Source: Acidimangrovimonas sp. (GTDB taxonomy: Bacteria > Pseudomonadota > Alphaproteobacteria > Rhodobacterales > Rhodobacteraceae). Taken from it: DNA of 11,086 bases. Positions within the stretch are counted from its first letter, which is position 1. The number at the start of each line of letters is the position of its first letter. The notes beneath the pieces are model-generated. The model was given only the letters and a program-made list of their open reading frames with translations, was not told where the DNA came from and did no database searches. The translations under genes were made by a program, and so were the position numbers. Of this stretch, positions 1 to 5,941 are shown in pieces. The stretch lies in NCBI GenBank assembly GCA_030147905.1, contig JASBUM010000136.1:1-11086 (forward strand), written 5' to 3'.

Positions 1-37
1 ATGCGTTTCGTCGTATACTCGGTGGATGCCAGTCGGT

Positions 38-46
38 TGTGGATAA
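38..46 (-). promoter_or_regulatory. Match to DnaA box
   Basis: Read on the minus strand, these nine bases are TTATCCACA, an exact match to the Escherichia coli consensus DnaA box. Only one box is visible and the usual alphaproteobacterial origin neighbours (hemE, parA, dnaA) are absent. It is therefore more likely a dispersed or chance site than part of an origin. Confidence 0.3.
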
Positions 47-196
47 CCTCGGACAATTGCGAAACAAGATCGGCGACGCACACGGCGGAGGAAGAACGCG
101 AGCAAGACCCGCACCAAGGCACGCGGCTTTGGCGGTCAATCTTGCTGGGGCGATGGCACTTTTCTTAATAGAGACAGCAGCATCGCATGCTGAATA

Positions 197-226
197 GGGT
201 TGTTAACCCGCAACGGGCCGCAACCC
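197..226. repeat. Nested inverted repeat (possible structured element)
   Basis: The outer arms are gggttg (197-202) and caaccc (221-226). Between them lies a second perfect 4-bp stem with a 3-base loop (cccg 207-210, cggg 214-217). In RNA this could fold as a two-stage hairpin in the 3' flank of the tRNA-Glu transcript. No U-tract follows it on the minus strand, so it does not look like a standard intrinsic terminator. Its role is unknown. Confidence 0.35.
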
Positions 227-320
227 TCCAAAGCCCCGCAGCCTCAAATTGCCGGTTAGCCATTAGAGTTTAGCCAGTTAGCCAATCTCAACGCTATGAC
301 TTCAGTGAGTTAGGGGAAAG

Positions 321-395
321 TGGCAGCCCGTAGGGGAATCGAACCCCTCTTTCCAGGTTGAAAACCTGGCGTCCTAACCGATAGACGAACGGGCC
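321..395 (-). tRNA. tRNA-Glu (anticodon TTC), CCA encoded
   Basis: The minus strand folds as a complete cloverleaf. The acceptor arms GGCCCGT and ACGGGCT pair over seven positions, with a G-U first pair. The anticodon stem CCAGG/CCTGG encloses loop TTTTCAA with anticodon TTC (bases 360-362), and a GAGGGGTTCGATTCCCCT T-arm is present. The 72-nt body is followed by an encoded CCA (321-323), giving 75 nt. The D-arm GTCT...GGAC and the whole body resemble known bacterial tRNA-Glu. It reads both GAA and GAG and, with glutamyl-tRNA synthetase, supplies translation and the first step of tetrapyrrole synthesis. It sits downstream of recJ on the same strand but has its own probable promoter. Identification is secure. 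Confidence 0.97.
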
Positions 396-412
396 GCGCT
401 TGGCGTGGGCGG

Positions 413-441
413 TGTTTAGGCAAAGCGCGCCGCCAACGCAA
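413..441 (-). promoter_or_regulatory. Probable sigma-70 promoter of tRNA-Glu
   Basis: On the minus strand a -35 box TTGCGT (436-441) and a -10 box TAAACA (413-418) are separated by 17 bp and lie about 18 bp before the tRNA 5' end. Hexamer matches are partial, as is usual in GC-rich alphaproteobacteria, but spacing and position fit. The predicted start is around 406, leaving a short 5' leader for RNase P. Confidence 0.5.
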
Positions 442-476
442 GAGGATTTTTTGCCGCCCCGATCATCTATCTGCAC

Positions 477-2219
477 TCAGGCGAGAGCGGCATCCTCGAG
501 CCGGAGCTGCACCCGCGTCCGGCCCCGCCAGTGGTTCAGTTCGAGCCGCCCGGCCAGATGCACCGGCCTGCCTCCCGCGGTATGGAGCAGTGCGCCAAGG
601 GGGCCGTCGCCCACGTTGAAGGCCACCGCCTCGACCGCCGGGCCGCCTGCGTCCCCGAAGCTCAACCGCAGGTGATTCTCGCCGATCGCCCGCAGGCTGC
701 GGACATGCTGCGCGGCGAAGGCGAAGCGCGGCGCCGGGGCCGCGGCACCATAGGGGCCCGCAGCCTCGATCATCGCGACCAGATCCGCCGTGGCGGCAGC
801 CGGTGCCAGCAATCCGTCAACCATCAGATCTGCGGGCCCGGACGTTCCTGCGCCCTGGCGCGCCAGCAGCGCCGAAAGCCGCTCCATCGCCGGCTCCAGC
901 TGGTCGCGTGCGACGCTCAGCCCGGCCGCCATGCGATGGCCGCCCCCCTTCAGAAGAAGGCCCTCGGCCGCCACCCGCTGCACCGCCGCCCCGAGATCGA
1001 CACCGGCCACCGAACGCCCCGACCCCTTGCCCTCGTCACCGTCGAACCCGATCACCACCGCCGGACGGTTGGTGGCCTCCTTCAGCCGCGCGGCGACGAT
1101 GCCGACGACGCCGGGATGCCAGCCCTCGCCCGCTGCCCAGACCAGCGGCGCATCCAGCCCGCGCGCCTCGGCCTGGGCCAGGGCCGCATCGCGCACCCGC
1201 GCCTCGATCTCGCGCCGCTCGCCGTTCAGCCGATCAAGCCTCTCGGCCAGGGCCTGGGCCTCGGCAGAGTCGCGCGTGGCCAGAAGCCGCGCCCCCAGAT
1301 CCGCCGCGCCGACACGCCCGCCAGCGTTGATCCGTGGCCCCAGCACGAAGCCAAGCGCATGCGCATTGGGCGCACGGTCGAGCCGGGCCACATCGGCGAG
1401 CGCGGCAAGGCCAGGGCGTGCGCGCCGCGCCATCACCTTCAGCCCCTGCACCACAAGCGCGCGGTTGACCCCGGTCAGCGGGGCCACATCGGCCACGGTG
1501 GCCAGCGCGACAAGATCCAGCATCGCCATCAGGTCGGGACCCTCGCACCCCGTCCCCCGCAGCTGCCGGTTGGCCTCGACCAGCATCAGGAAGACCACCG
1601 CGGCGGCGCACAGGTGGCCCAACTCGCCGCTTTCATCCTGGCGGTTGGGGTTGACCACGGCGCAGGCCGGCGGGAGGGTCTCGCCCGCCAGATGGTGGTC
1701 GAGAACGACGACCTCGGCCCCCTCCGCCGCGGCGATCGCATCATGGCTGAGCGTGCCGCAATCGACGCACAGGATCAGGTCGTGATCGCGCGCCAGGGTC
1801 CGCATGGCCGGAATGTTGGGGCCGTAGCCCTCGTCGATGCGATCGGGAACATAAAGCGTGGCGCCCAGCCCCATCGCGCCCAGCCAGTCCAGAAGCAGCG
1901 CCGCCGATGCGCCGCCGTCCACATCGTAATCGGCGAAGACCGCGATCCGCTCGCCCCCCCGCGCTGCCGCGACGAAGCGCGCCGCCGCGGTCTCCATGTC
2001 GCGCAGACCGCGCGGATCGGGCAGCAGATCACGCAAGGCGGGCGCGAGAAAGGCGGCGACCGCCTCGGGCAGGATGTCGCGCCGCGCGAGCACCCGGCAC
2101 AACGGCAAGGGCATGCCAAGCTGTTGCGCCATCGCCTCGGCCATGCGCTCGTGCCGCGCCTCCAGCCCGATCCAGCGCCGCCCCGAAGCCGAACATTCCA
2201 CCCCCAGAAAAGCGCTCAT
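477..2219 (-). CDS. recJ: Single-stranded-DNA-specific exonuclease RecJ
   Basis: This is a 580-residue 5'-3' single-strand DNA exonuclease of the DHH phosphoesterase family. It resects DNA in RecF-type recombination and mismatch and base-excision repair in the cytoplasm. The DHH metal motifs are visible in order: ADYDVDG at 96-102, VDCG at 152-155, DHH at 174-176 and TVAD at 241-244. The DHHA1 nucleic-acid part has GSGRS at 399-403 and GGGHRMAAG at 425-433, and a C-terminal OB-like RecJ domain covers roughly 460-575. Length is normal for the family (E. coli about 577). The start codon overlaps the stop of the upstream cysteine hydrolase by 4 bp (ATGA), so translational coupling is likely and a strong ribosome site is not needed. 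It is the last gene of the hom-glpX-hydrolase-recJ cluster. All key residues are present. Confidence 0.97.
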   Translation of the reverse strand: MSAFLGVECSASGRRWIGLEARHERMAEAMAQQLGMPLPLCRVLARRDILPEAVAAFLAPALRDLLPDPRGLRDMETAAARFVAAARGGERIAVFADYDVDGGASAALLLDWLGAMGLGATLYVPDRIDEGYGPNIPAMRTLARDHDLILCVDCGTLSHDAIAAAEGAEVVVLDHHLAGETLPPACAVVNPNRQDESGELGHLCAAAVVFLMLVEANRQLRGTGCEGPDLMAMLDLVALATVADVAPLTGVNRALVVQGLKVMARRARPGLAALADVARLDRAPNAHALGFVLGPRINAGGRVGAADLGARLLATRDSAEAQALAERLDRLNGERREIEARVRDAALAQAEARGLDAPLVWAAGEGWHPGVVGIVAARLKEATNRPAVVIGFDGDEGKGSGRSVAGVDLGAAVQRVAAEGLLLKGGGHRMAAGLSVARDQLEPAMERLSALLARQGAGTSGPADLMVDGLLAPAAATADLVAMIEAAGPYGAAAPAPRFAFAAQHVRSLRAIGENHLRLSFGDAGGPAVEAVAFNVGDGPLGALLHTAGGRPVHLAGRLELNHWRGRTRVQLRLEDAALA

Positions 2220-2779
2220 GCCGGGCCGGGCCGGATCTCGCGGCTGTCGCGGACGGTGGCGAATTCTCCATGCAGATGGGCCAGCGCCATATCATGCACG
2301 GCCTGCGCCCCCGGCGCCACGGCGCCCGGTCGCCAGCCCATGTCGGCATTGGTGGTGAAGGCCGCGCAGGCATCTTCGGCAAGCTCGACCACGAAACCCA
2401 GATTGGCCGCCATCCGCGTGGTGGTGGAGACGCAATGCGGCGTGGTCAGGCCACAGATCACGACCGTCCCGGCCCCGGCCGCGACCAGACGCGCCTGCAG
2501 GTCGGTGCCGATGAAGGCCGAATTGACCGATTTCTCGATCACCGGTTCGGCCCCGGCGGGTCCAAGCCCGGGCTTGAAGTCGATCCCGCCGGCGGCCGGT
2601 GTCAGCGGACTCTCCGCGCTGGTGCCGATATGTCGGACGTGGAAGATCGGCGCCCCCACCGCGCGCCAGCGCCCCAGCAGAGCCGCCGCGCGGGCCTCTG
2701 CCTGCGGATTGTTGCGCAGCCCCCAGACCGGCGCGTCGAAACCGGTCTGAAAATCGATCAGGACAAGCGCCCGTCCCAT
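2216..2779 (-). CDS. Isochorismatase-like cysteine hydrolase
   Basis: The 187-residue product belongs to the isochorismatase-like cysteine hydrolase superfamily (nicotinamidase/YcaC type). The catalytic triad is visible: Asp9 in the N-terminal VLIDFQ strand, Lys83 in IEKSVNSAF, and Cys116 in GLTTPHCVSTT, where the preceding residues match the usual cis-peptide motif before the nucleophile. Members hydrolyse amides, carbamates or enol ethers. The substrate cannot be told from sequence, and a nicotinamidase is unlikely because the Asp-x-His metal-binding pattern of that group is not evident. No signal peptide is seen, so it is cytoplasmic. It begins 5 bp after the glpX stop and overlaps recJ by 4 bp, so it is a true operon member. 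A purine-rich AAGGGG lies 12 bp before the ATG, farther than usual. Confidence 0.88.
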   Translation of the reverse strand: MGRALVLIDFQTGFDAPVWGLRNNPQAEARAAALLGRWRAVGAPIFHVRHIGTSAESPLTPAAGGIDFKPGLGPAGAEPVIEKSVNSAFIGTDLQARLVAAGAGTVVICGLTTPHCVSTTTRMAANLGFVVELAEDACAAFTTNADMGWRPGAVAPGAQAVHDMALAHLHGEFATVRDSREIRPGPA

Positions 2780-2784
2780 GGCCG

Positions 2785-3756
2785 CTAGTGACCCCTTGCG
2801 GGGGTGCGATAGCTCATCCTGCGGACCGAGCCGGTCTTCGAGCGCATCAGGATCGTCTCGGTGGTGAGCCAGCCCACCTCGCGCTTGATCCCCCGCAAGA
2901 TCGATCCGTCGGTGACCCCGGTCGCGGCAAAGATGACATCGGCGGTCACCAGCTGGTCGCGGGTATAGATCCGGTCGAAATCCGTGATCCCGGCGCGATG
3001 CGCACGCGCACGCTCGTCATCGTTTCGAAACAGGAGCTTGCCGTAGATCTGCCCGCCCATGCATTTCAGCGCCGCCGCGGCCAGAACGCCCTCGGGCGCG
3101 CCGCCCGAGCCCATGTACATGTCGATCCCGGTGATCGCCGCCTCGGCACAATGGATGACGCCGGCGACATCGCCGTCGGTGATCAGCCGGATCGCGGCGC
3201 CGGTGGACCGGACCTCGGCGATCAGCGCCTCGTGACGGGGGCGTTCGAGGATGCACACGGTGATGTCGGCCGGCGCGCAGCCCTTGGCACGGGCAAGTTC
3301 CTCGACCCGCGCGGCCGGCGTCATGTCCAGCGTCACCGTATCCGGGGCATAGCCCGGCCCGATCGCAAGCTTTTCCATGTAGACGTCGGGCGCATGCAGA
3401 AGCGTGCCGCGCGGCGCCATCGCGATCACCGTCAGCGCATTGGGCATGTCCTTGGCGGTCAGGGTCGTGCCCTCGAGCGGGTCGAGCGCGATATCCACCG
3501 CCGGGCCGCGCCCGGTGCCGACCTCCTCGCCGATGAACAACATCGGCGCCTCGTCGCGCTCACCCTCGCCGATCACCACGACGCCGTCGATGTCGAGCAG
3601 GTTGAGCTGCTGGCGCATCGCGTTAACCGCCGCCTGGTCGGCGGCCTTCTCGTCGCCGCGGCCGATCAGCCGGGCCGAGGCCAGCGCCGCCGCCTCGGAG
3701 ACCCGCGCCAGGCCCAGCGACAGCATGCGGTCATGAAACTCGATCGTGTCGGCCAT
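2785..3756 (-). CDS. glpX: Class II fructose-1,6-bisphosphatase GlpX
   Basis: The 323-residue product is a GlpX-type (class II) fructose-1,6-bisphosphatase. It converts fructose-1,6-bisphosphate to fructose-6-phosphate in gluconeogenesis and, in carbon-fixing relatives, may also act on sedoheptulose-1,7-bisphosphate. Metal and phosphate motifs of the inositol-phosphatase fold are visible: GRGDEKAAD at 32-40, IGEGERDEAPML at 62-73, DPLEGTT at 92-98, and the GlpX-specific MGSGGAPEG at 215-223. Length is typical (E. coli GlpX about 336). The ATG is preceded by AGGGA 7 bp upstream (TTTCAAC spacer), which supports this start. It follows hom after 113 bp, in which a weak promoter may lie, and is tightly followed by the hydrolase gene. 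Cytoplasmic. Confidence 0.97.
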   Translation of the reverse strand: MADTIEFHDRMLSLGLARVSEAAALASARLIGRGDEKAADQAAVNAMRQQLNLLDIDGVVVIGEGERDEAPMLFIGEEVGTGRGPAVDIALDPLEGTTLTAKDMPNALTVIAMAPRGTLLHAPDVYMEKLAIGPGYAPDTVTLDMTPAARVEELARAKGCAPADITVCILERPRHEALIAEVRSTGAAIRLITDGDVAGVIHCAEAAITGIDMYMGSGGAPEGVLAAAALKCMGGQIYGKLLFRNDDERARAHRAGITDFDRIYTRDQLVTADVIFAATGVTDGSILRGIKREVGWLTTETILMRSKTGSVRRMSYRTPARGH

Positions 3757-3790
3757 GTTGAAATCCCTGTCTGAAGCTCCCTGCGCGCCC

Positions 3791-3820
3791 CTCCTAGCCC
3801 GAAGCGCCCCCTGCCCTCAA
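3791..3820 (-). promoter_or_regulatory. Possible internal promoter before glpX
   Basis: On the minus strand TTGAGG (3815-3820) and TAGGAG (3791-3796) are 18 bp apart and lie about 35 bp before the glpX start. The -10 match is poor, so glpX may instead be read mainly from the hom promoter. Confidence 0.3.
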
Positions 3821-3869
3821 GCGGCGTGAACGCTAACGGCGCGATCACCATGGGCCCGGCCGGCCGGCG

Positions 3870-5156
3870 TCAGACCTGCTCGATGCGGATCGCCACCGGC
3901 GCGCCCACCACGACACCGGTGCGCGCGAAGCCCGCAAGCGCCACGTCGATCGCGTCGCGGGTGGTGCGGTGGGTCACGATCAGAACCGGCGCGCTTTCCT
4001 CGGCATGGCCGTACTGGCGCATCCGGTCGATGGAAATGCCGGCCTCGCCCAGCTCGGCCGCGATCTTGGCCAGCGCGCCGGGCTTGTCCAGAAGCCGCAT
4101 GCGCAGGTAATAGGACGCCGGCGCGGCGACCTTGGCGGGCACCGGCCGGATCAGGTCGCGAGCCGGTCGGCCGAAGGCGGGCGGACGATTGCCGCGCGCC
4201 AGATCGACGATATCGGCAAGCACCGCACTGGCCGTCGGCCCTGCCCCCGCCCCCGGTCCGCGCAGCACGATCTGGCCCACCTGGTCGCCTTCCAGCACGA
4301 CCATGTTGGTGCCACCGGGCAATTGCCCCAGCGGGCTGTCGTCGGGCACCAGGCAGGGCGACATCCGCTGCTCCAGCCCGCGCCCGGTCATCCGCGCGAC
4401 GCCGAGAAGCTTGATGCGGAACCCCATGTCGGCGGCGCGCCGGATATCGTCGATGGAGACCCGCTCGATCCCCTCCAGCTCGACCGCGTCAAAGGAGACC
4501 CGCGTGCCGAAGGCGATCGATGCCAGCAGCGAAAGCTTGTGGCCCGCGTCGATCCCGCCGACGTCGAGGCTCGGGTCGGCCTCGAGATAGCCCAGCGCGC
4601 GCGCTTCCTCGAAAACCTCCGCATAGGGCAGGCCCGCGCTCTCCATCCGGGTCAGGATGTAGTTGCAGGTGCCATTCATCACGCCCATCACGCGGGTGAC
4701 GCGATTACCGGCGAGCCCTTCGGTCAGCGCCTTGATAACCGGAATGCCGCCGGCCACAGCCGCCTCGAAGCGGATCACACGGCCCGCGGCCTCGGCCGCC
4801 TCGGCCAGCGCCTGCCCGTGATGGGCCAGAAGCGCCGTGTTGGCGGTGACGACGTCGCGGCCGGCCGCGATCGCGGCCTCGGCGGCTGCGCGCGCAGCGC
4901 CCTCGGCCCCGCCCATCAGCTCGACGAAGACGTCGATATCGTCGCGCCCGGCCAGCACTGCCGGGTCGTCTTCCCAGTCGAAGCGGGAAAGGTCGATGCC
5001 GCGATCCTTGTCGCGGTTACGCGCCGAAACCGCACGCAGGACGATCGGCCGGCCGGCGCGGGCGGCAAGAAGCTCGGCCTGTTCGTCGAGAATCTTCACG
5101 ACCGCCGCACCGACAGTTCCCAGTCCGGCGATTCCAAGACGCAGGGGGTCGGGCAT
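3870..5156 (-). CDS. hom: Homoserine dehydrogenase
   Basis: This 428-residue enzyme reduces aspartate-4-semialdehyde to homoserine with NAD(P)H, the branch point toward methionine and threonine. An N-terminal Rossmann fold shows GLGTVG at 11-16. The catalytic domain has NGTCNYIL at 161-168 and DVGGIDAGHK at 198-207, whose Asp203 and Lys207 match the catalytic Asp/Lys pair of the family. A C-terminal ACT domain (about 349-410, starting YYLRMRLLDKPG) suggests allosteric feedback, commonly by threonine. I chose ATG 5156 rather than the longer frame back to 5225: a GGAG lies 7 bp upstream, homologues begin just before the Rossmann strand, and the extra 23 residues look non-coding. It is the first gene of the cluster, with a 306-bp leader region upstream. 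Cytoplasmic. Confidence 0.96.
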   Translation of the reverse strand: MPDPLRLGIAGLGTVGAAVVKILDEQAELLAARAGRPIVLRAVSARNRDKDRGIDLSRFDWEDDPAVLAGRDDIDVFVELMGGAEGAARAAAEAAIAAGRDVVTANTALLAHHGQALAEAAEAAGRVIRFEAAVAGGIPVIKALTEGLAGNRVTRVMGVMNGTCNYILTRMESAGLPYAEVFEEARALGYLEADPSLDVGGIDAGHKLSLLASIAFGTRVSFDAVELEGIERVSIDDIRRAADMGFRIKLLGVARMTGRGLEQRMSPCLVPDDSPLGQLPGGTNMVVLEGDQVGQIVLRGPGAGAGPTASAVLADIVDLARGNRPPAFGRPARDLIRPVPAKVAAPASYYLRMRLLDKPGALAKIAAELGEAGISIDRMRQYGHAEESAPVLIVTHRTTRDAIDVALAGFARTGVVVGAPVAIRIEQV

Positions 5157-5163
5157 GCAAAGG

Positions 5164-5167
5164 CTCC
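5164..5167 (-). promoter_or_regulatory. Ribosome binding site fixing the hom start
   Basis: GGAG on the minus strand, 7 bp before the ATG at 5154-5156. It decides between this start and the longer open frame. Confidence 0.7.
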
Positions 5168-5188
5168 ATCGTCGCTGTCTGTCGCAGG

Positions 5189-5212
5189 GCGCATCGCGCC
5201 GGCCGGATGCGC
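5189..5212 (-). other. Hairpin in the hom 5' leader
   Basis: Perfect 7-bp arms gcgcatc (5189-5195) and gatgcgc (5206-5212) enclose a 10-base GC-rich loop. The hairpin lies between the predicted hom promoter and its ribosome site, ending about 22 bp before the GGAG. It could affect translation or mRNA stability. It is not followed by a U-tract, and I see no recognisable riboswitch or leader peptide. Confidence 0.35.
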
Positions 5213-5252
5213 CGCGGACGGGCACGCGGCACGGCGCGGTGGGGTCTGGCGG

Positions 5253-5281
5253 GTGTTAGCCTTTTGCGCGCCGCCTTGCAA
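5253..5281 (-). promoter_or_regulatory. Probable promoter of the hom cluster
   Basis: On the minus strand TTGCAA (5276-5281) and TAACAC (5253-5258) are separated by 17 bp. The predicted start near 5246 gives a leader of about 90 nt. The -10 match to TATAAT is partial; the TTG plus GCTAAC layout is one I associate with Rhodobacterales promoters, from memory. Confidence 0.45.
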
Positions 5282-5314
5282 TCCATGCGTGGGCCAGGCC
5301 CGGCCGCCACGTTC

Positions 5315-5350
5315 CGCGGCGACCCACGCGACGAATCCCGCGGCGAATCC
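5315..5350. repeat. Three 12-bp tandem units upstream of hom
   Basis: Three consecutive 12-bp units read cgcggcgaccca (5315-5326), cgcgacgaatcc (5327-5338) and cgcggcgaatcc (5339-5350), followed by a decayed fourth. Units 2 and 3 differ at one base. The array lies about 35 bp upstream of the predicted hom -35 box, in DNA without a gene. It may be a protein-binding array or chance GC-rich repetition. The rest of 5157-5462 holds the hom leader and promoter and no gene. Confidence 0.4.
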
Positions 5351-5462
5351 CACGGACGGGATCTGGGGACACGGAACACCGGGGCAAGCCGGCGACGATT
5401 GGCGGCCTGCGCATCGCCGCGGACGGGGCAGTCAACGCGGCCGGATGCACGGGCCGCGTATG

Positions 5463-5786
5463 TCAGGGGCCGTTGCCCGCCGCGCCGCCGCCGCTGATCG
5501 CGCGGTTCAGCCGGCGCTGCGCGGCCGGGACGATCACCGGCGGCGCCAGCCCGGCAGCACGGGCTCGCAGTGCCGCGGCCCGTGTCTGCAAGGCGGCGGG
5601 ATCCGCCAGCGGCGGTTGATCGCGCAGGGCCCTTCCCGCCGCCTCGATCGGGGCGAGCGGCACGATCCGCGGCCAGGGTCCGGCCGCGCGCGCGACCTCC
5701 GAGCCCGCGCCGCCCAGTGCGGGCACGCGCGCGCATCCGGCCGCAAGCAGGGCGATCAGCATGAGCACGGGCAGGCGCAGCGGCAT
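5463..5786 (-). CDS. Small putative lipoprotein of unknown function
   Basis: The 107-residue product begins with a short basic start, a hydrophobic stretch (residues 5-16) and a lipobox LAAGC with Cys18, so it should be processed by signal peptidase II and anchored as a lipoprotein. Gly19-type Asp avoidance signals are absent (residue 19 is Ala), so outer-membrane sorting is possible. The mature part is rich in Ala, Arg, Pro and Gly with no domain I recognise. I chose ATG 5786 because the lipobox follows directly and GGAA lies 7 bp upstream; the open frame runs back to 5948, but that extra part crosses the TetR operator region. The gene is divergent from tetR, with 155 bp between their starts, and may share its control. 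The lipobox is convincing; function is unknown. Confidence 0.7.
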   Translation of the reverse strand: MPLRLPVLMLIALLAAGCARVPALGGAGSEVARAAGPWPRIVPLAPIEAAGRALRDQPPLADPAALQTRAAALRARAAGLAPPVIVPAAQRRLNRAISGGGAAGNGP

Positions 5787-5906
5787 CGGCAGTTTCCGGG
5801 AGCAGGTTCCGGTATCGGGATCCGGGGAGGCGTCCCGGCGGTTCGCGCGCACAGTAACGCCACCCACACCCCGGCAGCAAGCCGCCATGCCGCCCGCCGG
5901 CCGCCC

Positions 5907-5932
5907 TTGAACTGAACGCGTGTTCAGTTCAA
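5907..5932. promoter_or_regulatory. TetR-family operator (perfect inverted repeat)
   Basis: Arms TTGAACTGAAC (5907-5917) and GTTCAGTTCAA (5922-5932) are perfect inverse complements over 11 bp with a 4-bp centre (gcgt). The site ends 9 bp before the tetR start codon and lies in the tetR/lipoprotein divergent region. Size, symmetry and position are those of a TetR-family operator, so autorepression is likely. Control of the divergent lipoprotein gene, 120 bp away, is possible but not shown. Confidence 0.85.
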
Positions 5933-5935
5933 TCT
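5907..5935 (+). promoter_or_regulatory. Possible tetR promoter embedded in the operator
   Basis: The left end of the operator gives a -35-like TTGAAC (5907-5912). Seventeen bp later comes CAATCT (5930-5935), a weak -10. A start 6-7 bp beyond would fall at the tetR ATG, giving a leaderless message, which fits the absence of a Shine-Dalgarno sequence. The -10 match is poor, so this is tentative. Confidence 0.3.
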
Positions 5936-5941
5936 GCCGCC

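Larger units (their letters stand above)
1..320. other. Gene-poor region downstream of tRNA-Glu
   Basis: No convincing gene is visible. A 55-codon frame opens with the ATG at base 1 and stops at 166-168 (plus strand), but it has no visible ribosome site because the window begins there, and its product resembles nothing I know. The stretch from about 140 to 320 is clearly more AT-rich than the coding DNA to the right. It contains a DnaA-box match (38-46), a 6-bp hairpin (178-192), a nested inverted repeat (197-226) and two copies of gttagcca (255-262 and 277-284). Low GC next to the 3' end of a tRNA gene can mark the edge of an integrated element, but no integrase or duplicated tRNA end lies in this window. 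Confidence 0.5.

Noticed and set aside
1..168. Short 55-codon ORF starting at base 1
   Set aside because: Start context is unseen, the product is unfamiliar and the codon use is unlike the neighbours. It may be the tail of something to the left, but cannot be supported as a gene.
447..452. Run of six T on the plus strand after the recJ stop as a terminator
   Set aside because: recJ and the tRNA are read on the minus strand, where this is an A-run; no U-tract terminator is formed for them.
531..2750. Plus-strand open frame of 739 codons opposite recJ and the hydrolase gene
   Set aside because: The minus strand carries unmistakable RecJ and hydrolase motifs. The antisense product is rich in Arg, His, Gln and Pro with no domain, as expected for the complement of GC-rich codons.
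3852..3870. GC-rich palindrome at the hom 3' end as a terminator
   Set aside because: gccggccggc is self-complementary, but there is no following U-tract on the minus strand, and glpX likely continues the transcript.
5157..5252. SAM-type riboswitch in the hom leader
   Set aside because: Only a simple 7-bp hairpin is visible; none of the conserved pseudoknot parts of SAM-II or related classes could be recognised by eye.
3969..5915. Plus-strand open frame of 648 codons opposite hom
   Set aside because: It is antisense to a well-supported hom gene and runs into the lipoprotein region without any recognisable domain; typical shadow frame.
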